From: Legionella wadsworthii DSM 21896 = ATCC 33877
Lineage (GTDB): Bacteria > Pseudomonadota > Gammaproteobacteria > Legionellales > Legionellaceae
Direction of reading: 5' to 3'
DNA: 39,032 nt
Assembly (NCBI RefSeq): GCF_000701265.1
Contig: NZ_KL370760.1
Coordinates: 375,756-414,787 of the forward strand
Below, piece after piece: positions 17,074 to 26,428 of this stretch; position 1 is the first letter of the stretch, and each line of letters opens with the position of its first letter. The position numbers and the translations under genes are program-made. The notes beneath the pieces are model-generated. The model was not told the origin of the DNA. It searched no databases and worked only from the letters and a program-made list of their open reading frames with translations.

Positions 17074-19137
17074 TTATTGCTGGATCCAGTCCCGAAGTAC
17101 GGCGACTGTTTCTTGGTGGATCTTAAGAAGCTGTTGGTATAGCATTTGAGGGTAAATTTCTGGATTGTTTTCAAAATGTTTTTCTAAAACTTCGCAAGCA
17201 TGGCGCATGCGAAGTGTACCGCAATATAAAGCGCTGCTTTTCATTTTATGAGTTAATTTATTAATTTGAATGAGATCTTGTTTCTCCCAAGCTTGTGCTG
17301 TCTTGATGATATCTTTAGTATTCTCTTTTATGAGAAGATCCAGTATTTTTTTTAAAGCGATTTCTGATCCAAAATTTTTAATTCCAAAAGTACTATCAAA
17401 TAAAGGATATTCATCGAATTCCCTGATTGAATTCGTATTCAAACCCGGAGAATCCAAGGATTGAAAATTGGGTTTATGATAAAGGATTAAAAGATCCTGA
17501 AGCATTTGGTGATTTAGAGGCTTAGTAAGGACTTGGTTCATTCCCGCGTCTAAACATTCTTTTTCTACATCAGCTACAGCATGGGCGGTCAACCCAACGA
17601 TAGGCGTGGGCAATTGATTGTGCTTTTGCTCGTACATTCGAAATTTTTGGGACAACTCAATCCCTGTCATGTCTGGTAAACCAATATCAGTTAATATCCA
17701 TTTGAAAGAATTGGATTGAAACAATTCTAAACCTTGATTCCCTGTAGGGGCGGATAAAAAACAGACACCAGATTGTTGTAAAAGATTTTCGACCATTTTT
17801 AAAGCAATGGCATTATCCTCAATTATGAGCACAAGAGGATGGTCTTCTTTAATTTCTAACAAGTTTGTTTTTTTTATGGGGACATGAATTTGCGTCGACT
17901 CCGGATGTTCTATAGGTTTTTCAACACAATCCACAGGAATGGTCAAGGTGAAAGTGGTTCCTGTGTGTAATGCAGAGTCGACTCGAATTTTGCCTTTGAG
18001 AAGTTGAGTATAACGTTTAACGATATGCAGTCCCACCCCATGGCCTGAGTACATTTTTTCAGGTGAAGGTAAAGCTCGATAGAAGCGCTTGAAAATTTTG
18101 TCCCTATCCTTTGGTCTAATTCCAGGTCCTGTGTCTTTGACATAAATTTCAAGAAACATTTTCTCATGGCGAGGTTTGGGTCTGACACCTATTTCAATAA
18201 AACCTTTTTCTGTAAATTTAACAGCATTACCTAATAGATTGAGTAAAATACGATGAAGTTTTATGGTATCGGTACGTATCCATTCAGGAGTATCGCAGTC
18301 AATATTAATGATTAACTCTAGCTTTTTTAAGGTGATACTCGGTAATTCCAAATCGGCAATACTTCGAATTAAATGATGTATACTGCAGACCGAATGATTC
18401 ACTATATTTTCTTTTTGGCTTCCAGCGGCAATAATATCAAGCACTCCATTCAATAATGCATAGAGCTGCTCTCCACTGATATGAATCATATGAGCATACT
18501 CTTGCTCTTGAGTATTCTTCACCTGTTTTGCAAGAATACTGGATAGGCCAATAATTCCACTTAAAGGCGTTCGGATGTCATGGCTCATATTACGTATGAA
18601 TTCATCTTTTGCAGTGTTTGCTGCTTCAGACTTTTCTTTTGCTTCTTTAAGTTCGGATTCAATTTTTTTAAGATGGGTAATATCAATCGTATTACCAAGA
18701 ATACCGATAACTTTCCCAGATTTATCCAACAAAGGTCTTTTAGTTGACAGTAAAACGATTTCTTCACCTGAGGGCAAAAGCGTTATTTCTTCTCGAGATA
18801 ATTCTATATTTTTTTCAATAACCTCAAGATCATTGGCCCGATAAATATCAGCTGTTTGTTTACCAAATAACTCATAATCTGTTTTACCAAGAACTTCTCT
18901 TTCATCACATTGCTCGATAAATTTCATCTGATAGAGGCTTTGAACACAGCGTTGATTCATCCCAGACCAAACTCCGTTGACATCTTTCCAATAGACATCT
19001 CCCGGAACTGCGTCCAACAGATTTTTTAACTGGAAATATTGTGCTTCCATTTGACTGATTCTATTTTGCAATGCACTAATTTCATTTTCTAAATTGACTA
19101 TCAATTTTGCAGTATGGGAAGGTTCTGTTTTTGCCAT
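17074..19137 (-). CDS. Hybrid sensor histidine kinase with PAS, REC and HPt
   Basis: 687 residues from the chosen start, soluble, no membrane segment. Order: an N-terminal coiled coil (about 10-40), a PAS domain (about 40-150, with VPGDVYWKDVNGVWSG), a HisKA domain with NMSHDIRTPLSG (phospho-His186), a HATPase with NLLGNAVKF, DTGPGI and GHGVGLHIV boxes, a receiver with LTDIGLPDMTG (phospho-Asp484) and KP at the family lysine, and an HPt domain with LTHKMKSSALYCG (His630). The full His-Asp-His chain is intact, so an unlinked response regulator should be the target. ATG 19137 has a TGGAA ribosome site; an in-frame ATG at 19233 would add 32 residues without a good site. The signal is unknown and probably cytosolic. 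Confidence 0.88.
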   Translation of the reverse strand: MAKTEPSHTAKLIVNLENEISALQNRISQMEAQYFQLKNLLDAVPGDVYWKDVNGVWSGMNQRCVQSLYQMKFIEQCDEREVLGKTDYELFGKQTADIYRANDLEVIEKNIELSREEITLLPSGEEIVLLSTKRPLLDKSGKVIGILGNTIDITHLKKIESELKEAKEKSEAANTAKDEFIRNMSHDIRTPLSGIIGLSSILAKQVKNTQEQEYAHMIHISGEQLYALLNGVLDIIAAGSQKENIVNHSVCSIHHLIRSIADLELPSITLKKLELIINIDCDTPEWIRTDTIKLHRILLNLLGNAVKFTEKGFIEIGVRPKPRHEKMFLEIYVKDTGPGIRPKDRDKIFKRFYRALPSPEKMYSGHGVGLHIVKRYTQLLKGKIRVDSALHTGTTFTLTIPVDCVEKPIEHPESTQIHVPIKKTNLLEIKEDHPLVLIIEDNAIALKMVENLLQQSGVCFLSAPTGNQGLELFQSNSFKWILTDIGLPDMTGIELSQKFRMYEQKHNQLPTPIVGLTAHAVADVEKECLDAGMNQVLTKPLNHQMLQDLLILYHKPNFQSLDSPGLNTNSIREFDEYPLFDSTFGIKNFGSEIALKKILDLLIKENTKDIIKTAQAWEKQDLIQINKLTHKMKSSALYCGTLRMRHACEVLEKHFENNPEIYPQMLYQQLLKIHQETVAVLRDWIQQ

Positions 19138-19322
19138 TTTATTCCATTCAAAATTCTTTTTATAAGGACCTAAATCATCTAGATCCGGTAAAATCTGTTT
19201 CAAAAATACCAATTTATTTTTAAAGCATAGCATAGATAAATTATCACAAATATTTCATGGAAATTTCGGAGTTTTATTGAATTTATTGTTCTTAAATTCG
19301 ATATCATGGTTTATTTATATTC

Positions 19323-19331
19323 TGTTATAAT
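19323..19331 (+). promoter_or_regulatory. Extended -10 promoter of the aminotransferase gene
   Basis: TG-t-TATAAT, a perfect extended -10 element, 26 nt upstream of the start codon at 19358. No good -35 lies at 16-18 nt, as is typical of extended -10 promoters. The AGG ribosome site at 19348-19350 is included in the resulting short leader. Confidence 0.45.
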
Positions 19332-19357
19332 GAGGCAAGTGAATTTTAGGCAAAAAC

Positions 19358-20920
19358 ATGCTTACTCCAGACGGACATTGTGCTAAGAAAATAGAAAAAG
19401 TAATGCTCTTGGCTCTATGGGCAAATAGCATCAGGGATGAGAAGGGATCACAAGGTTTATTAGAAACCAAAAAAATGATTTTTGCAGGTCTTGGAAAACC
19501 AACCTATCCCATTAACTCCCATACCATAGCCTCTTATCTTTCTTATTGGAAAAAACTAGACGATTTAACCAAAAAATGGAACGAAGAACCATGTCAGGTC
19601 GAAGAGGATATGGCAATTGATTATGGAGATCCTCGTGGCGACCATACTTCCAGAAGGTTAATGGCGGACATCATGTCCCGTTGGTATGAGACTGAAATTA
19701 AAGCAGAGAATGTATTATTTACTGTAGGTGGTATTGGAGCCTTAAGAGTATTATTTGAGACCTTCAATACGCATTTTGAAGAGGTTCCCCGATATCGAAT
19801 CATTACTCCCTTTCCATATTATAGTGCCTATTCGAACAACCCTTCACACTGTTTACACCCAATATATGTCATGAAGGAGCCAGGGTATAAATTAACCGCT
19901 AAAGCAACGAAAGAGAGTATTGAAGAAGCTTATATCCGTGCCGAGATGGATGATGGTTTGCCTAAAGCCATTCTCATTTGCAATCCATCAAATCCTTTGG
20001 GAAATGTTGTTGATGAACATGAATTAATACAAATAGCGGATATTTTGCGTGAATATCCTGATTTGTACATCATTTTTGATGAAGCCTATACGGAAATGAG
20101 CTTTTCAGATACGCCATCTTTTTTAAAAATTGCCCCTGACCTAAAAAAAAGAATTATTATTTTACGTTCGGCAACCAAAGCCTTATCTGCTGCGGGCGAG
20201 CGGATGGCAATACTTTTAGTATTTGAACCCACTTTAATGAATGAGATGCTCAATAAAAATATTAGCTATTTTATTCATGCACCACGTTCAGCCCAGGCTG
20301 CCTACGCCCAAACCATGGCAAGTTTTGGGACTGAAGAAAAAAATAAGATAGCCTCATTCTATAAGGAAAAGGTAGATTATGTAGTGGGACGATTGAAAAA
20401 TATGGGCGCCGCAATGCCTGATCCCCTATATCATGTGGAAGCTACATTTTATGTTCTTGCTGATTTTAGCGATATGTTTGGATTGCCTCTGCCAAAAGAA
20501 TCCGCGCGAGTTTTTCAAAAAAGCGGACTTGTTAAGACCGATGAAGATTTGGCCTATTATTTGTTATTTGAAGAAAATGTAATGATAACTCCATTATCCT
20601 ATTTTGGTTTGTCACCATATGATGGTTTCATGCGTATTACTTGTAGTGGCCGAGAAAAAGAGCTGCAGGATCTCATGGACAGATTAGAACACAAACTATT
20701 TGAATCGAGAAAAAACATTAAAAATATTTTCTTGCAAAGAATAAACAATAGATTGCCCGAATTAGCCAAACTCGATAATCATATGTATGACCTTATTTAC
20801 CGGAAATTACAAATAATGAAAAAGGAAAAAGATAATTGTTTGCGTTTAAAATCCCAGAATCAAATATTAAAAAAAATTGAGGATACGATAAATGATTTTT
20901 TAGGATTGATGCAGTTATAA
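19358..20920 (+). CDS. Class I/II PLP aminotransferase with C-terminal coiled coil
   Basis: 520 residues, about 100 longer than a usual class I aminotransferase. Fold-type I features: GLGKPTYP near the N-terminus, DYGDPRGD, the cofactor Asn in ICNPSNPLGN, Asp in YIIFDEAYTEMSF, the Schiff-base lysine Lys274 in SATKALSAAGERMA, and the substrate Arg in MRITCSGRE. Residues from about 447 to 520 form a basic, helical tail (KLQIMKKEKDNCLRLKSQNQ) likely to be a coiled coil and absent from the enzymes I know. The amino donor and product are not predictable; aspartate- or alanine-type use is possible. It is divergent from the hybrid kinase and convergent with argD. Confidence 0.82.
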   Translation: MLTPDGHCAKKIEKVMLLALWANSIRDEKGSQGLLETKKMIFAGLGKPTYPINSHTIASYLSYWKKLDDLTKKWNEEPCQVEEDMAIDYGDPRGDHTSRRLMADIMSRWYETEIKAENVLFTVGGIGALRVLFETFNTHFEEVPRYRIITPFPYYSAYSNNPSHCLHPIYVMKEPGYKLTAKATKESIEEAYIRAEMDDGLPKAILICNPSNPLGNVVDEHELIQIADILREYPDLYIIFDEAYTEMSFSDTPSFLKIAPDLKKRIIILRSATKALSAAGERMAILLVFEPTLMNEMLNKNISYFIHAPRSAQAAYAQTMASFGTEEKNKIASFYKEKVDYVVGRLKNMGAAMPDPLYHVEATFYVLADFSDMFGLPLPKESARVFQKSGLVKTDEDLAYYLLFEENVMITPLSYFGLSPYDGFMRITCSGREKELQDLMDRLEHKLFESRKNIKNIFLQRINNRLPELAKLDNHMYDLIYRKLQIMKKEKDNCLRLKSQNQILKKIEDTINDFLGLMQL

Positions 20921-20971
20921 GCGGCTTTGTAACGCAAAGGGTTTATCCTGAAATAGATAGAGAACGTTAGC

Positions 20972-20989
20972 CCGCGGACAAAGCCGCGG
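20972..20989. repeat. GC-rich palindromic repeat (copy 2)
   Basis: CCGCGG (20972-20977) and CCGCGG (20984-20989) around acaaag, between the convergent aminotransferase and argD genes. The core matches the hairpin at 188-208. Its place between two 3' ends suits a two-way terminator. Confidence 0.5.
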
Positions 20990-21052
20990 AGTGTCAGATA
21001 TAAGGATCATCTATCCTTTTCTATATTCGATCGAATATGACGAGTATATCAT

Positions 21053-22222
21053 TTAACCGGAAATGAATTGCTTAATCGTTCGGGTTAATCGACTCACTAA
21101 TTCAATAATTTCATCTTCATTAATAATCAGTGGCGGTAACAAACGTATTACAGTATCTGCAGTCACATTAAAAAGGATGCCCTGCTCTATACCTAATAAA
21201 CGTGCGTCAAGGGCAGGTCGGTCCAGTTCGATGCCAATCATGTAACCTTTTCCGCGTATCCCTTTAATTCCTGTTAGTTCGCCAAGGTTTCTGATTAACT
21301 GATCCATCAGATAAACACTATTTTTAGCAACTTTTTCGCAAATTTTATCGCGTTCCATGACATTCAAAACAGTTAATGCTGTAGCACAGGCTAGAGGGTT
21401 ACCGCCAAAAGTCGAACCATGATTTCCTGGCTTAAATAAATCCTTTGCTCGTTTACTGATTAGGCAAGCACCTATTGGAACGCCATTTCCTAAACCTTTT
21501 GCTGTAGTCAGAACATCAGGTTGAATGTCATAATGCATGCAGGTAAAAAGCTTTCCTGTGCGCCCGTTTCCGGTTTGGATTTCATCAAAGATAAGCATCC
21601 AGTCGTGTTGTTCACAAAGTTTAGCGAGAGATCGGAGATAACTTTCTTCTGCTGCATATATTCCGCCTTCTCCCTGAATGGGTTCAAGCATCACCGCAAC
21701 GACATCTTCTCTATTGGCTGCGATGGTATGAATCGCATCTAAATCATTATATGGGGCGCGGATAAATCCTGGAACCAGGGGTTCAAATCCTGCCTGAACC
21801 TTGCGGCTTCCCGAAGCAGTTAATGTGGCCATAGTACGACCATGAAACGCTCTCTCCATGACAATAATCGATGGAGTTTCGATACCTTTTTTATGGCCAA
21901 AAAGACGGGTCAATTTTATTGCTGCCTCATTCGCTTCAGCTCCAGAATTAGCAAAAAAAACTTGTTCCATACCAGCCATAGCTGTTAATTTTTCAGCGAG
22001 TAATTCTTGTTCTCTGATATGAAAAGTATTTGAAGTATGGATGAGCTTAGCTGCTTGTTCCTGAATGGTTTTTGTCACATCCGGATGTGCATGCCCTAAC
22101 CCGCAAACCGCTATCCCGCTTAAAGCGTCAAGATAAGCTTTGCCTTGTTCGTCATACAACCAAATTCCTTCTCCATGCGTGAAAGTTATTGGCATAGGAT
22201 TATAACTAGTTATTAAAGCCAT
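21053..22222 (-). CDS. argD: Acetylornithine aminotransferase (ArgD family)
   Basis: 389-residue class III PLP aminotransferase. Diagnostic parts: the N-terminal LDALSGIAVCGLGHAHPDV, HTSNTFH, FANSGAEANEAAIKLTR (phosphate-binding loop), FDEIQTGNGRTGKLF (cofactor Asp), and the lysine in LTTAKGLGNGVPIGACL. The best match is ArgD, which makes N-acetylornithine in arginine synthesis and may also act on succinyl-diaminopimelate in lysine synthesis. ATG 22222 is chosen since AAGGA lies 7 nt before it; an upstream GTG at 22252 has no such site. It lies 135 nt downstream of sodB on the same strand, separated by a hairpin, so it is probably a separate unit. Confidence 0.9.
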   Translation of the reverse strand: MALITSYNPMPITFTHGEGIWLYDEQGKAYLDALSGIAVCGLGHAHPDVTKTIQEQAAKLIHTSNTFHIREQELLAEKLTAMAGMEQVFFANSGAEANEAAIKLTRLFGHKKGIETPSIIVMERAFHGRTMATLTASGSRKVQAGFEPLVPGFIRAPYNDLDAIHTIAANREDVVAVMLEPIQGEGGIYAAEESYLRSLAKLCEQHDWMLIFDEIQTGNGRTGKLFTCMHYDIQPDVLTTAKGLGNGVPIGACLISKRAKDLFKPGNHGSTFGGNPLACATALTVLNVMERDKICEKVAKNSVYLMDQLIRNLGELTGIKGIRGKGYMIGIELDRPALDARLLGIEQGILFNVTADTVIRLLPPLIINEDEIIELVSRLTRTIKQFISG

Positions 22223-22260
22223 AAATTTTTCCTTAAAACTGAAGGATTCCACTCAAAATT

Positions 22261-22283
22261 ATCTCTCTCGCTTCGAGAGAGAT
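22261..22283 (-). terminator. Perfect hairpin between sodB and argD
   Basis: 10-bp perfect stem ATCTCTCTCG (22261-22270) / CGAGAGAGAT (22274-22283) with a 3-nt loop. On the minus strand it is followed by aatttt, a short U-tract. It lies 75 nt after the sodB stop and about 40 nt before the argD start, so it should terminate sodB and may also limit read-through into argD. Confidence 0.65.
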
Positions 22284-22357
22284 AGGATCCGGTCACATTA
22301 TAGACATAACTTTCTTTGCTATGCTATATCAAGCGGGAATTATCAGTAAAAAGGAAC

Positions 22358-22936
22358 TTATCTCATATTGCTGTTTACGAAATCCCAATTGACTAGTTTC
22401 CAGAATGCAGAGACATAGTCAGGACGAGCATTACGGTAATCGATATAGTAAGCGTGTTCCCAAACATCGCAGGTTAAAAGTGCAGTTAAACCTTCCGTCA
22501 TGGGAGTAGCTGCATTACTGGTACTCACTATTTTTAATGCGCCAGAATTGTCTTGAACAAGCCATGCCCATCCTGAACCAAAAGTGGAAATGGCAGTTTG
22601 GGTAAACTGTTCTTTAAAGTCATGAAACGAACCAAAATGTTTATGAATGGCTTCAGCCAGTTTGCCTTTGGGCTCATTACCGCCATTAGGGCTAAGGCAA
22701 TGCCAGTAAAAAGTATGATTCCAAACTTGAGCGGCGTTATTAAAAATCCCGCCTTTTGAATTTTTTATAATTTCTTCAAGTTCCATCGACTCGAATTCAG
22801 TGTCTTGAATTAATTTATTTAAATTGGTCACGTAGGCTTGATGATGTTTGCCATAATGATACTCAAGGGTTTCACCAGAAATGTGTGGTTCTAACGCATT
22901 TTTATCATAAGGTAACTCAGGCAAAGTAAATGGCAT
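22358..22936 (-). CDS. sodB: Iron superoxide dismutase SodB
   Basis: 192-residue cytoplasmic Fe-SOD, full length. Metal ligands: His27 ([11 protein letters not shown]), His74 (QVWNHTFYW), Asp157 and His161 ([13 protein letters not shown]). Gln70, which sits in the second sphere at the iron-type position, and the overall pattern mark it as iron- rather than manganese-specific. The start has a strong GAGGAG-type ribosome site. It is divergent from grxD and ahpC, forming a local oxidative-stress cluster. In Legionella SodB is reported to be essential for growth. Confidence 0.96.
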   Translation of the reverse strand: MPFTLPELPYDKNALEPHISGETLEYHYGKHHQAYVTNLNKLIQDTEFESMELEEIIKNSKGGIFNNAAQVWNHTFYWHCLSPNGGNEPKGKLAEAIHKHFGSFHDFKEQFTQTAISTFGSGWAWLVQDNSGALKIVSTSNAATPMTEGLTALLTCDVWEHAYYIDYRNARPDYVSAFWKLVNWDFVNSNMR

Positions 22937-23154
22937 CCTAATCTCCTCTTATTTTTATTAAGGATTAAGTTTAACAGGAAGGATATGATATTCAATGAAG
23001 AAAAACCTTTAAAGCAAAAAAAGCATGTCCGCTATAAATTAGTAGCTTTTATGCAAGAAGTTTTTACTAAAGAGTATATGTAAGGCATGGTTGATTAATT
23101 ATAAATCAAATGGGACATTAGTTGGCTTTTAATAGAAGATCTGTTAATCTAATG

Positions 23155-23163
23155 TGTTAAAAT
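23155..23163 (+). promoter_or_regulatory. Extended -10 promoter of grxD
   Basis: TG-t-TAAAAT at 23155-23163, about 70 nt upstream of the grxD start. No matching -35 at the right distance. The leader between carries a small GC-rich patch (ccgggttttcggg). Confidence 0.35.
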
Positions 23164-23232
23164 ATATAGGTTGCGGGCTTTCCGGGTTTTCGGGATAATG
23201 GGCATAAATTAACTTATTATAAAGGTGTATGC

Positions 23233-23550
23233 GTGGATACTTTAGAAAAAATTAAAAAGCAAATAGCGGATAATGCCATTCTGCTTTATATGAAAGGCTC
23301 ACCAAAGATGCCGCAATGCGGATTTTCTGCGCGCGCAGTGCAATGCATCGAATCTTGTGGCGTGGATTTTGCTTATGTCGATGTTCTTGCAAATCCAGAC
23401 ATTCGCCAGACACTGCCTCAAGTTTCTGATTGGCCCACTTTTCCGCAGCTTTATGTGAAGGGAGAGTTAATCGGTGGTTCTGATATCATTGCCGAATTAT
23501 TTCAGCAGGGTGAATTAGAAACCATGCTGCGCGATGCGATTGCTGCATAA
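23233..23550 (+). CDS. grxD: Monothiol glutaredoxin GrxD (Grx4)
   Basis: 105-residue CGFS-type glutaredoxin. The active site is PQCGFSARA (Cys29), followed by the glutathione-binding WPTFPQLYVKGE and GGSDI. Proteins of this class bind a bridging [2Fe-2S] cluster with glutathione and a BolA partner, and pass clusters to targets. The start is GTG behind AAAGGTG (23221-23227). It lies 45 nt before ahpC and is probably co-transcribed with it. Pairing with a peroxiredoxin gene is common in gamma-proteobacteria. Confidence 0.95.
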   Translation: MDTLEKIKKQIADNAILLYMKGSPKMPQCGFSARAVQCIESCGVDFAYVDVLANPDIRQTLPQVSDWPTFPQLYVKGELIGGSDIIAELFQQGELETMLRDAIAA

Positions 23551-23595
23551 AAAAGAATACCATAACAATAACTAGAATTGATGGGAGAACATAGA

Positions 23596-24201
23596 ATGAG
23601 TGTATTAGTGGGAAGAAAAGCTCCTGATTTTACCGTAGCTGCTGTGATGCCTAACGGTGAAATTATGGACAAATTTAATTTGCACGAGCATATCAAAGGG
23701 AAGTACGGCGTTGTATTTTTCTATCCTTTGGACTTTACATTCGTATGCCCTTCTGAACTCATTGCTTTAGACCATCGTCTTGATGAATTCAAAAGCCGCA
23801 ATGTGGAAGTGGTTGCTGTGTCTATCGATTCACACTTTACGCATAATGCCTACAGAAATACCCCAATTAACAAAGGTGGTATTGGGCCTGTTCGTTATAC
23901 TATGGCAGCAGATATAACCCATAGTATTTGTCAATCTTACGGCGTGGAGCATCCCGCTGCAGGTGTTGCATTTCGTGGTGCATTCATTATTGATACCAAC
24001 GGCGTTGTGCGCTCTCAAATTGTTAATGACTTGCCAATTGGCCGAAATGTGGATGAAATATTAAGAATCATTGATGCAGTTCAGCATTTTGAAGAAAATG
24101 GTGAAGTTTGTCCTGCGGGATGGCAAAAAGGTAAAGCAGGAATGAAAGCGTCCTCAGAAGGTGTTGCCGCATATTTGGCAGAACATTCTGATTCATTATA
24201 A
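23596..24201 (+). CDS. ahpC: 2-Cys peroxiredoxin, AhpC family
   Basis: 201-residue typical 2-Cys peroxiredoxin that reduces hydrogen peroxide and organic peroxides. Peroxidatic Cys51 lies in PLDFTFVCPSEL; resolving Cys172 in VCPAGWQKG. The GGIGPVRY loop and the C-terminal YL motif (AAYLAEHS) are those of peroxide-sensitive enzymes. I start at ATG 23596, which has GGGAG at 23583-23587; upstream TTG 23578 and ATG 23581 lie in or before the ribosome site. No AhpF is nearby. In Legionella one AhpC works with a separate AhpD; this copy next to sodB and grxD is the other type, probably reduced by thioredoxin (inference). Confidence 0.95.
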   Translation: MSVLVGRKAPDFTVAAVMPNGEIMDKFNLHEHIKGKYGVVFFYPLDFTFVCPSELIALDHRLDEFKSRNVEVVAVSIDSHFTHNAYRNTPINKGGIGPVRYTMAADITHSICQSYGVEHPAAGVAFRGAFIIDTNGVVRSQIVNDLPIGRNVDEILRIIDAVQHFEENGEVCPAGWQKGKAGMKASSEGVAAYLAEHSDSL

Positions 24202-24258
24202 TAACAGCATTTAATAAAATATTTATAAATAGATTGAATTAAGTGCGTTGTTCCTGGT

Positions 24259-24888
24259 TTATTTTTGTTGCATGGTTTTCCACATATTGACCATGCAACA
24301 AAATAATTCTGCGGTTTTTTCCGCATCATAAATGGCTGAATGTGCTTCCAGAGCATTAAAGGAAATTCCTGCTGCTTGCGCCGCTTTAGCTAATACTGTT
24401 TGTCCATAAATAAACCCACCCAAAGTCGCGGTATCAAAGCAAGTAAAGGAATGGAAAGGAGATTTAACCCCAGTTCGTTTAATCGCCTCTTTGATAAACA
24501 GCAAATCAAACCATGCATTATGACCTACTAAAACCGCACGTTGGCATTGAGTTTTGCTCAGGGCAGAAAAAATGGGTCTGAAAAGATTTTCCAGAGCTGT
24601 TTTTTCTTCTACAGCAAAACGCAAAGGCTGGTAGGGATCGATTTGATTAAATTCAAGTGATTTCTGATCCAGTTCAGCGCCTGGAAAAGGAAGAATATGT
24701 TCGAAATGTCGATCACCAGGATAAATATTCCCATGTTCATCCATATGGGTTAACACAATGCACATTTCTAATAATGCATTTTTACAGGGATCAACGCCCG
24801 CAGTCTCTAAATCCACGACTACAGGCAGAAAACCTCGAAAACGCTCTTTTAAACTCATAGAAAATATCTTACTTTGCGAGCTCGTCAT
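24259..24888 (-). CDS. rnt: Ribonuclease T
   Basis: 209-residue DEDDh 3'-5' exoribonuclease that trims the 3' ends of tRNA and other stable RNAs. Motifs: VVVDLETAG (Asp26, Glu28), GHNAWFDLLFI (ExoII Asp) and EAHSAIYDAEKTAELF (ExoIII His and Asp). ATG 24888 is preceded by GGAG at the right distance and overlaps the end of pyrC by 20 nt, so the two genes are translationally linked. An upstream in-frame start at 24921 would lie deeper inside pyrC and is less likely. Confidence 0.94.
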   Translation of the reverse strand: MTSSQSKIFSMSLKERFRGFLPVVVDLETAGVDPCKNALLEMCIVLTHMDEHGNIYPGDRHFEHILPFPGAELDQKSLEFNQIDPYQPLRFAVEEKTALENLFRPIFSALSKTQCQRAVLVGHNAWFDLLFIKEAIKRTGVKSPFHSFTCFDTATLGGFIYGQTVLAKAAQAAGISFNALEAHSAIYDAEKTAELFCCMVNMWKTMQQK

Positions 24889-25909
24889 GAATACTCCATT
24901 GAATGGTTTCTCCCGCAGCAATTGGAACTACCTGGCTGGTTCCCAAAGGTAGGTGGCTAGGTATGATTTGAGGTGTTTTAATTAATTCAATGTGTTCTTG
25001 ATTTATCGGTAATTGATAGAATTCCGCCCCAAAGCGGCTAAGAAAAGAATTCAGTTTGCTTAACTGGTTTAGTTCATCGAATATTTGCGTATATAGAGCA
25101 AGTGCGAAAGGTGCAGAATAAATCCCTGCACATCCACAAGCAGTTTCTTTTGTACTTACAACATGGGGCGCACTATCTGTTCCGGCAAAAAATTTTGGAT
25201 TTCCGCTACATGCAGCCCTTTGTAATGCTTTTTGATCCTTCTCATGTTTTAAAATAGGCAAGCAATAATAATGAGGCCTCAATCCGCCTACGAGTAGTTT
25301 ATTGCGATTATATAATAGATGATGGGGTGTTATGGTTGCGCTTACTGTTTCAGGGGCGTCAGTGACATACTCTACAGCGGTTAGCGTAGATATGTGCTCA
25401 AGGACAACTCTCAGTTTTGGAAAATTGTTAACGATAGGTTTTAGGTATTCATCAATAAATAAAGATTCACGTTCAAAAATATCACTATGGGTCACTTCTC
25501 CATGAATTTGTAACACCAGCTCATTATTTTGTAATGTTTCAAAAAGAGGATAAAGTTCTACCAGTGATTTAGCGCCTGCTTCAGAATTTGTAGTTGCACC
25601 AGCAGGATAAAGTTTAGCACCAAGAACATAGGAAGTTTGTGCCGCTTTATCTAGGTCTTCAGCACGCACCGAGTCATTCAAATAAAAAGTCATATAGGGT
25701 TGAAACCGATTGCCCTTAGGTAAAGCCGCCAGAATTCTTTGCCGGTATTCATCTATAGAAGATAATGTAGTTAGGGCAGGCTTTAGGTTTGGCATAACCA
25801 GGGCACGTGCAAAATGTGCTGCAACATCAGCCACGGTATGCTGCAACATCTCATTATCTCTAAGGTGAATGTGCCAGTCATCGGGACGATTGATTAAAAT
25901 AGTTTGCAT
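24869..25909 (-). CDS. pyrC: Dihydroorotase (class II) PyrC
   Basis: 346-residue zinc amidohydrolase that closes N-carbamoyl-aspartate to dihydroorotate in pyrimidine synthesis. The HxH pair is in DDWHIHLRD (His13, His15), the carboxylated lysine in LGAKLYPAGAT, the next zinc histidines in QIHGEVTH and VVLEHIST, and the catalytic Asp in FAGTDSAPH. It is the size of E. coli PyrC. ATG 25909 matches the family N-terminus; an in-frame GTG lies 15 nt upstream. Its 3' end overlaps rnt by 20 nt. Confidence 0.96.
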   Translation of the reverse strand: MQTILINRPDDWHIHLRDNEMLQHTVADVAAHFARALVMPNLKPALTTLSSIDEYRQRILAALPKGNRFQPYMTFYLNDSVRAEDLDKAAQTSYVLGAKLYPAGATTNSEAGAKSLVELYPLFETLQNNELVLQIHGEVTHSDIFERESLFIDEYLKPIVNNFPKLRVVLEHISTLTAVEYVTDAPETVSATITPHHLLYNRNKLLVGGLRPHYYCLPILKHEKDQKALQRAACSGNPKFFAGTDSAPHVVSTKETACGCAGIYSAPFALALYTQIFDELNQLSKLNSFLSRFGAEFYQLPINQEHIELIKTPQIIPSHLPLGTSQVVPIAAGETIQWSIHDELAK

Positions 25910-25924
25910 GGTACTGTTTCTCAC

Positions 25925-26428
25925 ATCTAAGCCAATTCGCTAGGATAACATGAAATAACCCGCGAGAATGAATGAAAGATGCTACTTATGTTATTTTCAA
26001 GTCATTTTGTACGATATTTAATAATGTAATTTGATCAAGTATATTGGATAAATGCATTGTTCCTCATTCAAAATGAATCACACTATATATAAAAGAATAA
26101 ACCTATAAAAAAATGATTGCATGTTTTCAAAGATATATTATATTAATTAATTCTCTTTGATACGAGAGGTATGGATCAATCCATTTTGTACACAAATTCA
26201 AAGAATTGCCATGCTGATCAAAAAAGAGAGTCGCTGCTCAAAAAATACATATCTATCTGAAAAATATTAACTTTTTTTGAAAATCTTCTTGACTTATTTT
26301 ACTCCACTGCTAATACTCACACTGTTGCATGCATCGACCTGAAGCGACGACGGCATGCTAATGACAACTCCTAGTAGAGAGTTATCAATGAAATAGGAAA
26401 CAATAATAATTTATGCGGAGACATAAGC
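25925..26428. other. AT-rich non-coding region upstream of the porin cluster
   Basis: About 500 nt with no gene. It is very AT-rich with many short A/T runs that could bend DNA, a feature fitting a strongly controlled porin promoter. The last 140 nt hold the likely promoter and a leader of about 100 nt. Confidence 0.6.
26289..26317 (+). promoter_or_regulatory. Promoter of the first MompS-like gene
   Basis: TTGACT (26289-26294), a 17-nt spacer and AATACT (26312-26317). The leader would be about 105 nt and contains two GCATGC palindromes (26327-26332 and 26353-26358) that can pair with each other. The layout, TTGACT with a long structured leader, is shared with the second copy. Confidence 0.45.
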
